Shown here in pieces: positions 1 through 7,856 of a stretch of DNA of 25,099 nt. Source of the stretch: JACKOF01 sp041571855. GTDB taxonomy: Bacteria; Pseudomonadota; Gammaproteobacteria; Pseudomonadales; Porticoccaceae. The stretch lies in contig JBFFTH010000010.1 in NCBI GenBank assembly GCA_041571855.1, positions 1-25,099 on the forward strand, in the 5' to 3' direction. Each line of letters opens with the position of its first letter. The first letter of the stretch is position 1. The position numbers and the translations under genes are program-made. Below the pieces are notes generated by a model, which saw only the letters and a program-made list of their open reading frames with translations, made no database searches and had not been told where the DNA came from.

Positions 1-164
1 AGGCCATTGGGTTCTACCCAGCCAAGCAGGCTCGGGCCAATGATAATGCCTGCCAGCAGTTCTCCGATGACCGTGGGCACTCCCACCGCGGCAACTAGCT
101 CACCCGTCGCCCGGGCGGCAGCGAGTATTATCAAGAGCTGCAGTAGCAGGTTATGGGTTTCCAT
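1..164 (-). CDS. CPA2-type cation:proton antiporter, N-terminus (cut by window edge)
   Basis: Reading the minus strand from the ATG at 164-162 gives 54 codons open to the window edge. The translation begins METHNLLLQLLIILAAARAT and continues with GVPTVIGELLAGIIIGPSLL and GWVEPN. A short hydrophobic first helix, then a VGVPxVIGELLAGIxxGPSLLG block, is the hallmark start of the CPA2 family (KefB/NapA-like monovalent cation:proton antiporters), which are inner-membrane proteins that exchange Na+ or K+ for protons. Only the first helix and the start of the second are present, so ion specificity and C-terminal domains cannot be judged. No strong Shine-Dalgarno precedes the ATG, but a plausible promoter lies about 30 bases upstream. 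The upstream ATG at 181 is out of frame. The family call is firm; the exact subfamily is not. Confidence 0.8.
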   Translation of the reverse strand, partial: METHNLLLQLLIILAAARATGELVAAVGVPTVIGELLAGIIIGPSLLGWVEPNG

Positions 165-190
165 TGTGATTCACGCAGCATGTTTACTAG

Positions 191-218
191 ATCATAGCAA
201 AGATGATTCTGGCAGCAA
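191..218 (-). promoter_or_regulatory. Candidate sigma-70 promoter for the partial antiporter gene
   Basis: On the minus strand TTGCTG (218-213) and TATGAT (196-191) are separated by 16 bases. The -10 box matches the consensus at 5 of 6 positions and the -35 box at 3 of 6. Transcription would start near 184, about 20 bases before the ATG at 164. This is pattern matching only. Confidence 0.35.
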
Positions 219-604
219 TTTTCGAGTGACCGGGATAACCATGCTTTGAAAACAGGCAGCGCCAAGGGCCTACCCGATCACATGAATCAAGTTGTGATCA
301 GCAGCCTGATCAGGAGACTACTGATTCGGCTTATCTGGAACATGTCCCAACCGCCAGGATAAACCAACTTATTGGCGACTATGACTGACACCCATAATCT
401 ATAGCTTAAGCTTAAAGAGACTTGTTCAGGGGGCCATTGTTTCAGCTCCAGAAATTCAGAGATCTTACTGAAAGGCAGCCCCTTTGATTACTGATCTGGA
501 AAGGTGATGCAGCATAGAGAAGCTGAACTATTAGATGCGCTACCGCAACCCCCCCTTGCGAAACTGGGTTAGAACTTTCTTCACCAGGGGATCACTCAAT
601 TCCG
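219..604. other. Gene-free stretch
   Basis: No open frame here resembles a protein on either strand. The only structure I see is a 7-bp inverted repeat, GATCACA at 276-282 and TGTGATC at 293-299, with a 10-base spacer. With the pseudogene next door, this looks like decayed or regulatory DNA. Confidence 0.5.
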
Positions 605-944
605 TCAGGTAGAGCCCGGACTAAAAAGAACGTTTCTGTCGACAACATTATCCAGATCAGCAGCACTTAGATGGGCTCACCCCATGCTCCAGTTCACGAA
701 CTTCCGCGCCGTAACCTGGCGCTGAATGATCTTTTTGACGGAATTGTGCCTGGGATCCCGGGATATTTTTATCAACAGCCTGGCAATGCTTTCCGCCTGG
801 CGCTCCAGCACCTGTAAAAACGAACCGTTGACATAGAGCAAGATTGCTATACTGGTTTGCGGTATTGTTGAGTACAGACTCGCCCAGCACATGCTTCAGG
901 AAGTCTTGATCCATAGGCGGATTGAGTGCACTGATGTATCCAAT
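605..944 (-). pseudogene. Decayed BLUF-domain blue-light sensor gene
   Basis: Conceptual translation from 944 gives IGYISALNPP then MDQDFLKHVLGESVLNNTAN. After a shift by one frame near 860 it continues IAILLYVNGSFLQVLE, SRDPRHNSVK, and TARKFVNWSMG, reaching a TGA at 679-677. Beyond that stop, HLSAADLDNVV continues in frame to a second TGA at 607-605. This is the full BLUF order (FAD-binding photoreceptor): Tyr in the first strand, the NN pair, Gln in FLQVLE, the DPRH motif and the Trp-Met of WSM. Spacing from the Tyr to the NN pair matches the family. The breaks are one frameshift (a 2-base loss or 1-base gain) and one internal stop; a TAA at 947-945 sits directly before the preserved part, with no start codon after it until the Met codon at 914. 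Family identity is strong. Whether the breaks are biological or base-calling errors cannot be told from sequence. Confidence 0.7.
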
Positions 945-1387
945 TTATTCCGCCATAAGGCTTACGCTGCCGATAAGTCTGCAGGCTGACACGGGCAAGC
1001 ATGGAAATTATGAGCTATGTTTTAGGAAAAGATCAGCCCCAACTCGCCCGTGACCACTGAGGCCAGAGGCAGAAAAGTTCCCGCAGGAAGGGGGTTGCTG
1101 CTACACACTTCTGCCTATCCGATCTTTGCAATGACAACTTTGATGCCCATTCACTGCCAATCGACTTAGCGTCACCGTCTTCAACCGTGAGACACGCCAG
1201 CTTTAAAGTATAGTCTCCGCGCCGAGGAGAGCCGCTGCCAGCGCAAAAACCGAAAAATCATCAGCTCTGATCAGCCATGTTATTCATTAATTCTGCGCGA
1301 CGGGCCAGGCACAGGCACTTGTTATCGAGATGGTCATCGACTCGGCTTCCGAACACTGCTTCAGAAAGCCGGATAGTGGCATCTGTA
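945..1387. other. Gene-free stretch downstream of the histidine kinase
   Basis: No convincing gene on either strand. A minus-strand frame of about 77 codons (roughly 1258 to 1025) has no start codon, signal or recognisable motif. No terminator hairpin is evident after the kinase stop at 1388. The stretch may be remnant sequence around the BLUF pseudogene. Confidence 0.45.
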
Positions 1388-4300
1388 TTATTTCCCGGGA
1401 TTAGAACCAGAATTGATGTACTTCGCCAAAGTCTGCAGCATCTGGTCAACATCGATCGGCTTGGTGAGGCAATCGTTCATACCAACGGCAAGCACCTTGT
1501 CTTTTTCCTCGACCATTGCGTTCGCTGTCAGGGCAATCACAAGCAGATCTTTGCCGCATTCCCTCTTTCGGATCTGGAGGGTCGTTTCGTAGCCGTCCAT
1601 CACCGGCATCTGGCAATCCATCAATACGCCATCAAACTTTGTTTTTTCAAGCAGCTCAAGCGCCTCTTTGCCGTTCTCGGCAGTTTCGGCGCTCATGCCA
1701 TACATATTGAGCAGTTCGACAGCGAGTATCTGGTTCACCGGGTTGTCATCAACCACCAGGATATGAGCACCCCTAAGCTGCTGAACATATTCATCACGGT
1801 TTTTCCCCTCTTGATGAGTAAAGGCCGAGCCCCCGTCTGCCAATGATTTCTTGACCCAAATCGTAAAGTGGAACGAACTGCCTTGCCCCTCGAAACTCTC
1901 GACCCAGATCTTGCCGCCCATTAAATCAACCAGTTTTTTGGAGATTGTCAAGCCGAGGCCAGTTCCCCCGAACTGCCTTGTGGTGGAAGCATCCGCCTGG
2001 CTAAAAGCGCGGAACAGCTTCTGCTGATTTTCTGGCGAGATCCCAATCCCCGTATCCGTTACGGTAAAATGAAGCAGCAACCCCTCGCTGTTTTCCTCAC
2101 TGAGACTGGCTGATACAGAGACAGAACCTCCGTCAGGCGTGAACTTGATAGCATTGCTGACCAGGTTAATCAGGATCTGACCTATGCGGAGCGGATCTCC
2201 TGCCATCACCTCGGGAATACGGGGGCTGACTTCGGTAGTGAAATGAATATTCTTTTCATCAGCTTTCACTTTTACCAGGCTAGTCATATCCCCAATAACT
2301 TCACTGATACTGAAATCTACGATTTCAAGGTCGACCTTCCCAGCTTCAACCTTGGAGAAATCGAGAATGTCATTGAGGATAACCAGTAAGTTTTTTGCTG
2401 ACTTGTGTGCTTCCCTAATGTAGCGTTGCCGTTTTTCTTTTTGATCAGTTTCCAGAGCCAGGTGGGTCATGCCAATGATGGCTCCCATGGGTGTGCGGAT
2501 TTCATGGGACATGTTAGCCAGAAACTGGCCTTTTGCTTTAGTGGCCTCTTGTGCTCTGGCAAGGGCTTCCTTGAGTTGTGCAGTACGCTTTTCTACTTTT
2601 GACTCAAGCGTCTGGTTTGCAATCAATAAATTCTGCTTCTTCTCGTCCAGCTCAATTTCAATAAGCTTTCGGTCAGTAATATCCTGAACTGTCCCAATGG
2701 AACGAACCGGAGCCCCCCTGTTGTTATAGGTTGTGTATCCCTTCTCAACAACGTACTTGATTCTTCCGTCCCGCATCAGCAGGCGATGTTCGATCTCGAA
2801 ATCCGTTTTGTTTTTAACGGAATCTTCATAATCCCTGTTCACCCGTTCACGGTCTTCAGGATGTACGGTTTCTTCAAAGTTTTCATACGAGGCTGTGAAA
2901 TCTTCCGGATCAATTTCAAAAATACGAAACACCTCATCAGACCAGGTGAGCGAGCTCTTTTTAATATCAAGCTCCCAATTTCCCAGCTTCGCGATCTCCT
3001 GGGCTTCTGCCAGGGCAGCCTTGCTCTTTTCTTTCTCCAACTCCACTTTCTTGCGATCGGAGATGTCCTTGGCAACGATAACGAAATGTGCCGACCTCAA
3101 TGCCGTGGCGGGGCGGAAACCTATGGCAAGGTCTACCGGCATCTGGGTTCCTCCCTTACGAAGGTAGGTCATTTCAATATTGATATGCCCCGCCCTAGCA
3201 ATTCTCTCGCGCAAGCGTTGGAAGTGCTCCGCCGTAAAGGTATGGACAATATCCCAGATCTGCTTCTTCAATAGTGCCCGCTGGCTGAAACCGAGCAATT
3301 TCTCCATGCAGGAATTTACATGCAAAATGTCCCCGGTCTCGTAATCAACCCAGTGCATCATCACCTCAGCATTGTTGACACCTTCCATGGTATTTTGCAT
3401 CTCTTCCATGGTGCCAAAAAACTTTTTGTTGTACTGCCTGCGCTCTGCCAGCAGAAAGCTGATCAATGCGAGCGTGAGCAGATAGCCCCCGAACCAAAGA
3501 ACGCGTTGGGGACCAAATAACAGTGATGTCTTATTAAAATTTTCATTCGTTAGTAAGCGTACTGCATACCATTGCCGCACAGAATTTCCCATGATATAGA
3601 CAGCCGTTCCGTAATAAGCCCCGCCCGAAATGTTCAGACTCTTGGCCAGAAAAACACCATCGCTAGTCCTGATGACCCGCTCTCCCTTCTCCAGTGCCCG
3701 CCAGACCGAGGGATAGTCTCTGCCAAAACGCTCCTCTTCACGACCAGAAAGAAAGCCGAACTCCCGCTGAGGAGACTTCTCAGATTTCAGGTAATAGCCC
3801 TGCTCGTTGAGCAGGAAGTTATAGGTATCAGCCTTGCCAGAATCTCCATAAGACAACTGAGGATAGAGTTGATCCAACAGGTTGGCAGCGAGGTAGTTCA
3901 TCACCAGTAACCCCTTAACTTCGCCACTTTTACCCGTTACAGGTGAAGCAAAAAGTATGGTGGGCATATGGGGTTTCTTGATATCGCCATTCTCAGCATT
4001 AAAGTCAAATGGTGATATATATAAGCCGCCTGGGTACAGCTTCATGGCCTCTCTGAAGTAATTATGATGAGCTCTGTTCTGAAGCTCTTCATGGGGAGCA
4101 GAAAGGCACTCACCTTCCGCATAGTTGACGCGGTATAACTCCTGTCCATCGGACTGAATCAGGCGTATCTGGTCATACTGCCCATAGGCTCGGCAGAAGG
4201 CTTCGAAAACCTGGACGATCCCGGCGCGCTCTGGCTCAGCCTCGCTGCTCAAATATCGACGAATACTTTGCGAAGTGGTTAGCACCTTGATGTCGCCCAG

Positions 4301-4489
4301 GCGCTCACGAAAAACTGAACGAATAACATCCTCAGTCGCTGCGAGCTGTACCCCTTCTCGTTCAAGAATGAGCTCTTCACGGGCGTTTTCAAACTTCAAC
4401 AGTACCGGCAAAATAACAGCAGAGACGCCCAACAGAAGAATTGCGAATAGCAATGCCCAAGAACGCAGCAAGGAATTGGAGGCTTGCAT
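1388..4489 (-). CDS. Membrane-bound hybrid sensor histidine kinase (sensor-PAS-PAS-HisKA-HATPase-REC)
   Basis: This 1033-residue protein should sense a signal in the periplasm and pass phosphate from His to its own Asp. Numbering from the ATG at 4489, residues 10-31 are a first membrane helix. Residues 32-328 are a periplasmic sensor resembling a double-Cache domain, and 330-348 a second helix. PAS domains lie at about 360-480 and 500-610, then a coiled coil (610-650). HisKA has H662 in MSHEIRTP. The ATPase has N779, DTGIGI (D812) and GGTGLGL. The receiver (908-1022) has phospho-Asp D958 in LMDCQMP, T988 and K1010. All catalytic residues are intact. There is no DNA-binding output and no neighbouring response regulator, so its phosphate probably goes to an unlinked phosphotransfer protein. 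A TTG one codon upstream (4492) could also start translation; neither has a good Shine-Dalgarno at normal spacing. The signal sensed is unknown. Confidence 0.92.
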   Translation of the reverse strand: MQASNSLLRSWALLFAILLLGVSAVILPVLLKFENAREELILEREGVQLAATEDVIRSVFRERLGDIKVLTTSQSIRRYLSSEAEPERAGIVQVFEAFCRAYGQYDQIRLIQSDGQELYRVNYAEGECLSAPHEELQNRAHHNYFREAMKLYPGGLYISPFDFNAENGDIKKPHMPTILFASPVTGKSGEVKGLLVMNYLAANLLDQLYPQLSYGDSGKADTYNFLLNEQGYYLKSEKSPQREFGFLSGREEERFGRDYPSVWRALEKGERVIRTSDGVFLAKSLNISGGAYYGTAVYIMGNSVRQWYAVRLLTNENFNKTSLLFGPQRVLWFGGYLLTLALISFLLAERRQYNKKFFGTMEEMQNTMEGVNNAEVMMHWVDYETGDILHVNSCMEKLLGFSQRALLKKQIWDIVHTFTAEHFQRLRERIARAGHINIEMTYLRKGGTQMPVDLAIGFRPATALRSAHFVIVAKDISDRKKVELEKEKSKAALAEAQEIAKLGNWELDIKKSSLTWSDEVFRIFEIDPEDFTASYENFEETVHPEDRERVNRDYEDSVKNKTDFEIEHRLLMRDGRIKYVVEKGYTTYNNRGAPVRSIGTVQDITDRKLIEIELDEKKQNLLIANQTLESKVEKRTAQLKEALARAQEATKAKGQFLANMSHEIRTPMGAIIGMTHLALETDQKEKRQRYIREAHKSAKNLLVILNDILDFSKVEAGKVDLEIVDFSISEVIGDMTSLVKVKADEKNIHFTTEVSPRIPEVMAGDPLRIGQILINLVSNAIKFTPDGGSVSVSASLSEENSEGLLLHFTVTDTGIGISPENQQKLFRAFSQADASTTRQFGGTGLGLTISKKLVDLMGGKIWVESFEGQGSSFHFTIWVKKSLADGGSAFTHQEGKNRDEYVQQLRGAHILVVDDNPVNQILAVELLNMYGMSAETAENGKEALELLEKTKFDGVLMDCQMPVMDGYETTLQIRKRECGKDLLVIALTANAMVEEKDKVLAVGMNDCLTKPIDVDQMLQTLAKYINSGSNPGK

Positions 4490-4863
4490 CAAAAGATTTA
4501 TTTCCCTCTCAGCCGGTTAATAAAAGCAAAATTACCACCTTCTCAAATGCTGTCGCATACTCAACCTCGCATACTCCCAAGCCTTAGCAGGGCAAGTCAG
4601 GTTATTCGTACTCTAGTTTATACCCCCCACCCAAGTCTACCGAGGAGAGAGCTGGAATTGGTCGGCTTGGGCGAGTTCACAGATAGTATCCGAAGTACTT
4701 TTCCACACAATCTGTGGATAACCTCGTGCACAAGCTGGAGTAAAACTGCCGTGAACCAAGTGGGCACTTCGATTAAGAAAATATGATCAATTTTTGCTCA
4801 TCACAGGTTGCCTGATTGAGAACCCGGCGCCCTTACCCTCATCGCCTTTTAAAGCAATCCTGC
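4490..4863. other. Intergenic stretch between symporter and kinase
   Basis: No gene is visible. It contains an imperfect 12-bp hairpin (4630-4641 with 4660-4671; 11 of 12 pairs including one G-T, 18-base loop) without a T-run, so it is not a standard terminator. It also holds a pair of inverted DnaA-box-like 9-mers at 4699-4721, listed separately. Confidence 0.5.
4699..4721. promoter_or_regulatory. Inverted pair of DnaA-box-like 9-mers
   Basis: TTTTCCACA (4699-4707) and TGTGGATAA (4713-4721) face each other across 5 bases. The second is the reverse complement of TTATCCACA, the canonical strong DnaA box; the first differs from it by one base. Two boxes do not make an origin. They could be a DnaA-responsive regulatory site for the kinase or a chance palindrome. 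Confidence 0.3.
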
Positions 4864-6288
4864 TCATTCACCATCCAAAGAACTCAGTGTCCCTTTATCC
4901 TTTTCGTAGCGTGTGAATAGAAACAGCGATAACAGCCCCGACAGGATGCCAGGCAGTCCCTCGTAGACCATTACATGCAGGCCCAACTGACGCCAGACCA
5001 TCGCCACCAGGAATCCGGCAAGCATGGATACAATACTGGCGGTCTGGGATGGTTTCATACCCAGACACAACACCAGTAACAACGGCGCGAAGGCACTGGC
5101 CAGGGCCGACCATGACATGATGACCATACTGAAAACGCTCTGGTTATTTGACAATGCCAGCAACAGGGCAATCCCGGTTATAAAGATGGTTGCCAGTTTA
5201 AGCAGCCCGGTTTTCTCAATTCGGTGGGGCAACAAATCGTGGGTAATCGCTGCGGAACAACTCAACACCAGAGAATCCGCGGTGGACATGGTGGCGGCAA
5301 AAATTCCGGCTAAAATAAGTCCGACGAGGACAGGCGGCAGCAACTCTAGTGCCATTGTTGGCAGCGCCAGCTCAGAATCAAAAGACCCGGTGTCCGCAAG
5401 ATAAATTCGCGACAGCATGCCAACACCGGTGGCCATGGCATAGAACAGGGTGAACCAGACGTAATACCAGGCTTTTGCGTTACGCATATTGCCGCCCTCC
5501 TCGAGGGTCATGAACCTGACCATGATATGCGGCTGACCTATGACCGAAAAACCGGCAAATAACCAGCTGATCACAAAAAGGCCACCGCCGATAAATCCGG
5601 GGAAGACCAGCTCTTTCGGCAACCAGTCCATAAAGCCGTCAACCTGCTCCATCCTGTCAACTGCCGCGCTGATACCACCAATGTTCTGCACGGCGATAAT
5701 GAGCAATAACCCCATCGATAAGATCATCACAAAAGACTGTGCCGCGTCCGTCCAGATCGAGGCGCGAATGCCGCCGGCAAAACAATAAAGGCTGACCATT
5801 ACCGCTCCGGCAACGGCCCCTGACCACAGCGGCCAACCCAGAAGCACATGTAGCGCCTTGCCACCCGCCATCAGCTGGGCCGCTGCATAGCTCATCAGAA
5901 ACAAAAGGGAAATCAGCCCGATCAGGCGCTGCAGCTTGCGATGCGGCTCATTGTGCCAGCCACTGATGACGCCGGCATAGCTGACTTCATGACTGTTCTG
6001 TGTGGCCTCGCGCAAACGCCGATGGACATAAAGGGAAGAGAGAAAATCGCCAACAATCCAGCCCAGCATCAGCCAGATTGCCGACAGCCCGGCAAAATAC
6101 GTGTAGCCGATAACACCGATAAACATATAGCCGCTGTTGTTGGTAGCTACTGCAGACAGGCCGACAAGCCAGGGCCTGACATTACCGCTGGCCAGGTAGT
6201 AATCTGCTTTTGTACCGCGACTCTTGCCGACCGAGGAGAGCCCGATAAGAGTAAAGCCCACTAAAAATAAAACAAAGGATAAAACCAT
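4864..6288 (-). CDS. PutP-like sodium:solute symporter (SSS family)
   Basis: This 474-residue protein is hydrophobic throughout, with about 13 predicted membrane helices, and should import a small organic solute with Na+ across the inner membrane. Family marks are SAVATNNSGYMFIG near residue 50, IRASIWTDAAQ, FSVIGQPHIMVRFM and the helix-8 segment FAATMSTADSLVLSCSA, whose Ser/Thr residues form the conserved second Na+ site in this family. The GQPHIMVRFM and RASIWTD signatures are closest to proline permease PutP, but substrate cannot be fixed from sequence; proline, pantothenate or another amino acid or carboxylate remain possible. The ATG at 6288 follows a purine-rich AAGGGGAGGGA. It lies 188 bases downstream of the small membrane protein gene on the same strand, so co-transcription is possible. 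The length is slightly below the 490-500 residues usual for PutP. Confidence 0.88.
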   Translation of the reverse strand: MVLSFVLFLVGFTLIGLSSVGKSRGTKADYYLASGNVRPWLVGLSAVATNNSGYMFIGVIGYTYFAGLSAIWLMLGWIVGDFLSSLYVHRRLREATQNSHEVSYAGVISGWHNEPHRKLQRLIGLISLLFLMSYAAAQLMAGGKALHVLLGWPLWSGAVAGAVMVSLYCFAGGIRASIWTDAAQSFVMILSMGLLLIIAVQNIGGISAAVDRMEQVDGFMDWLPKELVFPGFIGGGLFVISWLFAGFSVIGQPHIMVRFMTLEEGGNMRNAKAWYYVWFTLFYAMATGVGMLSRIYLADTGSFDSELALPTMALELLPPVLVGLILAGIFAATMSTADSLVLSCSAAITHDLLPHRIEKTGLLKLATIFITGIALLLALSNNQSVFSMVIMSWSALASAFAPLLLVLCLGMKPSQTASIVSMLAGFLVAMVWRQLGLHVMVYEGLPGILSGLLSLFLFTRYEKDKGTLSSLDGE

Positions 6289-6476
6289 TCCCTCCCCTTC
6301 TTCTTGACCGGTAAAGAGTTCGCACCCTACATGGCCCCGGACCTCATCTCAAGTCTGCAGCCATCGGCCAGACCAAGAGCACACAGCAGAAAACGGGGAA
6401 GGGTCAGGGTATGTAAAAGGACTTTTTCAAGGCAGCAGACATTGCCATGTTGCTGGCAAAAAGCTCAAACACAGAA

Positions 6477-6905
6477 TCAGGCAGCGATGCGGTAGCCGCC
6501 AACGACAATAGCCCCCGCAATGGTGAGGACACAACCGATGCCGATACGTTCGTGCCAACGGTTGAAAACATCATAGCCGGCCATATCTCCGCGGTTGAGA
6601 CATTGCAGGCGCCGGTGGACGGTATAGGCAGCAATGGCGTTCAGTATCACAGCGGCCAGGCCCAGGCTCACCTTGGTGATCAGCAGCTGATCCCAGAGGG
6701 CGAGGTGTAACAGAGAAGCGCCGGTCAAGAGGGCAATAAAAATTGCCGGAAGCTCGACGAACCGATCGATTTTTGCATGCAGCGCGGCAAGACCACTTCG
6801 CTCGGGCGGGACCTTCCCGAGCGCAAGCTCAAGCACTGCCTCGGTGGCGACGCAGCCGGCCCAGATACCAATGGCCATCAGATGAATGAACAATATGGGG
6901 TTCAT
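6477..6905 (-). CDS. Small four-helix membrane protein with conserved-looking histidines
   Basis: The 142-residue product has four likely membrane helices at about 4-26, 50-70, 74-97 and 120-139. Histidines at 8, 43, 67, 97 and 118 sit in or at the ends of these helices, an arrangement seen in four-helix heme-binding or CopD-like membrane proteins. I do not recognise a named family with certainty, and no catalytic motif is visible. The ATG at 6905 is preceded by a weak AGAGAGA purine run. The gene lies upstream of the PutP-like symporter on the same strand and divergent from the cytochrome c gene. Heme binding or metal transport is only a guess from the histidine placement. Confidence 0.65.
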   Translation of the reverse strand: MNPILFIHLMAIGIWAGCVATEAVLELALGKVPPERSGLAALHAKIDRFVELPAIFIALLTGASLLHLALWDQLLITKVSLGLAAVILNAIAAYTVHRRLQCLNRGDMAGYDVFNRWHERIGIGCVLTIAGAIVVGGYRIAA

Positions 6906-7482
6906 TGTTTGTCTCTCTGTTTTTTGTGGCGAACTCTCGACAACGATGGGTACCCTATTCGGAGCGTCTGTGGTTTTGACAGATTAACACTTCCCGTCGC
7001 GCACTTTTGAAAGCATTAGTTGCTCTTTAGCGGCACCCTTAGCTGTCCAATAATGCCGAAGGTTAATTAGGATCCCAATTGTCACCTCATTTCTTAATCG
7101 CCTGCCTTTCGCGCGGCGATAAGCTCATCTTTGCGAGCGACCAGACCCAGCCCTACCTGACTGATAGCGTAAGAAAACAATGATTGTTCTTTCCGCCCGC
7201 CATCCTTTCCACTCCTCAACCTAGCTGTTAAAGCGAAGTGTAATCCCGCCTGTGAGTAGCAGAGTTATTGACGCTTTTCTGGTCTTTTAGGTGCTCCCGG
7301 AAAAGACTATGAGACAACATTTAATAAAGACCAAGAAAATCCTGATTTGTCTCTTGCCAGAGCCCAGACAGCTTTCTCTGGAAACCGTCATCGACAGCAG
7401 TAATAACATTGTAAGCAATTTTACATTGTGCGCTTGAATTTATGTGCTACTGTTGTTTTGTAGGGTTAGTGGAGAGGCAAGT
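6906..7482. other. Long divergent intergenic region
   Basis: This stretch separates the minus-strand membrane protein from the plus-strand cytochrome c gene and should carry promoters for both. I see no gene. A 7-bp inverted repeat GTCTTTT (7282-7288) / AAAAGAC (7301-7307) and a direct repeat of ACATTGT, about 17 bases apart just before 7430, are the only structures noticed. TTGACA near 6977 has no -10 partner at normal spacing. Confidence 0.5.
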
Positions 7483-7752
7483 ATGATGAAAAAGACAGTT
7501 TTTGCACTGCTGGCGGCAGTGGTCTTTCAGTTCTCCTGGGCAGAAGGCGATGTAGGAGCCGGCAAGGACGTTTTTGACAACAATTGCGTTGATTGCCATT
7601 ACGAAGACGACTTCAGTGGCTACACTGCAGCAGAGATACTGGAAAGCATGGAGGAAATGTCGGCTCCCGACGCCATGCACGAATTCGACCTGACGCAGCT
7701 GAGCGAGGAGGAAAAAGCCAATATCGCAGCCTACTACGCCAGCGTCGAATAA
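7483..7752 (+). CDS. Small exported mono-heme cytochrome c
   Basis: The 89-residue product starts MMKKTVFALLAAVVFQFSWA, a signal peptide probably cleaved after residue 20. A single heme-attachment motif CVDCH follows at C35, C38 and H39. The mature protein of about 69 residues is acidic. Methionines at 56, 59 and 65 are candidates for the sixth heme ligand. The start at 7483 is chosen because GGAGAGG (7471-7477) lies five bases upstream and the signal peptide begins there; a GTG at 7444 in the same frame would put extra residues before the signal. It is a periplasmic electron carrier. It sits 104 bases before the Tat subunit and the GMC flavoprotein, so it is the likely electron acceptor of that dehydrogenase. 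Confidence 0.88.
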   Translation: MMKKTVFALLAAVVFQFSWAEGDVGAGKDVFDNNCVDCHYEDDFSGYTAAEILESMEEMSAPDAMHEFDLTQLSEEEKANIAAYYASVE

Positions 7753-7773
7753 AAAGCCCGGACCCCGCTACCA

Positions 7774-7790
7774 GTTGCGGACGGCGCAAC
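7774..7790. other. Short hairpin between cytochrome and Tat-subunit genes
   Basis: GTTGCG (7774-7779) and CGCAAC (7785-7790) form a perfect 6-bp stem with a 5-base loop, 21 bases after the cytochrome stop codon. There is no T-run after it, so it could tune read-through or mRNA stability but is not a convincing terminator. Confidence 0.25.
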
Positions 7791-7844
7791 CAGAACAACT
7801 GCCGCACTGACAACGACAGATGCGGGAAAGGATGTAAAAAATAA

Positions 7845-7854
7845 GGGGGGGGGG
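7845..7854 (+). repeat. G10 homopolymer directly before a start codon
   Basis: Ten consecutive G residues end two bases before the ATG at 7857. The tract occupies the ribosome-binding position of the Tat-exported subunit, so changes in its length would change Shine-Dalgarno strength and spacing. Confidence 0.8.
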
Positions 7855-7856
7855 TT

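Noticed and set aside
276..299. Inverted repeat GATCACA/TGTGATC as a CRP site
   Set aside because: CRP sites have TGTGA first and TCACA second with six bases between; here the order is reversed and the spacer is longer.
1277..1846. Plus-strand open frame of 189 codons
   Set aside because: It lies mostly antisense to the receiver domain of the histidine kinase, which has intact motifs; the antisense product has no recognisable domain.
4630..4671. Terminator for the symporter gene
   Set aside because: The stem is imperfect, the loop is long and no T-run follows on the minus strand.
4699..4721. Replication origin
   Set aside because: Only two DnaA-like boxes, no dnaA, dnaN or gidA nearby and no AT-rich unwinding element.
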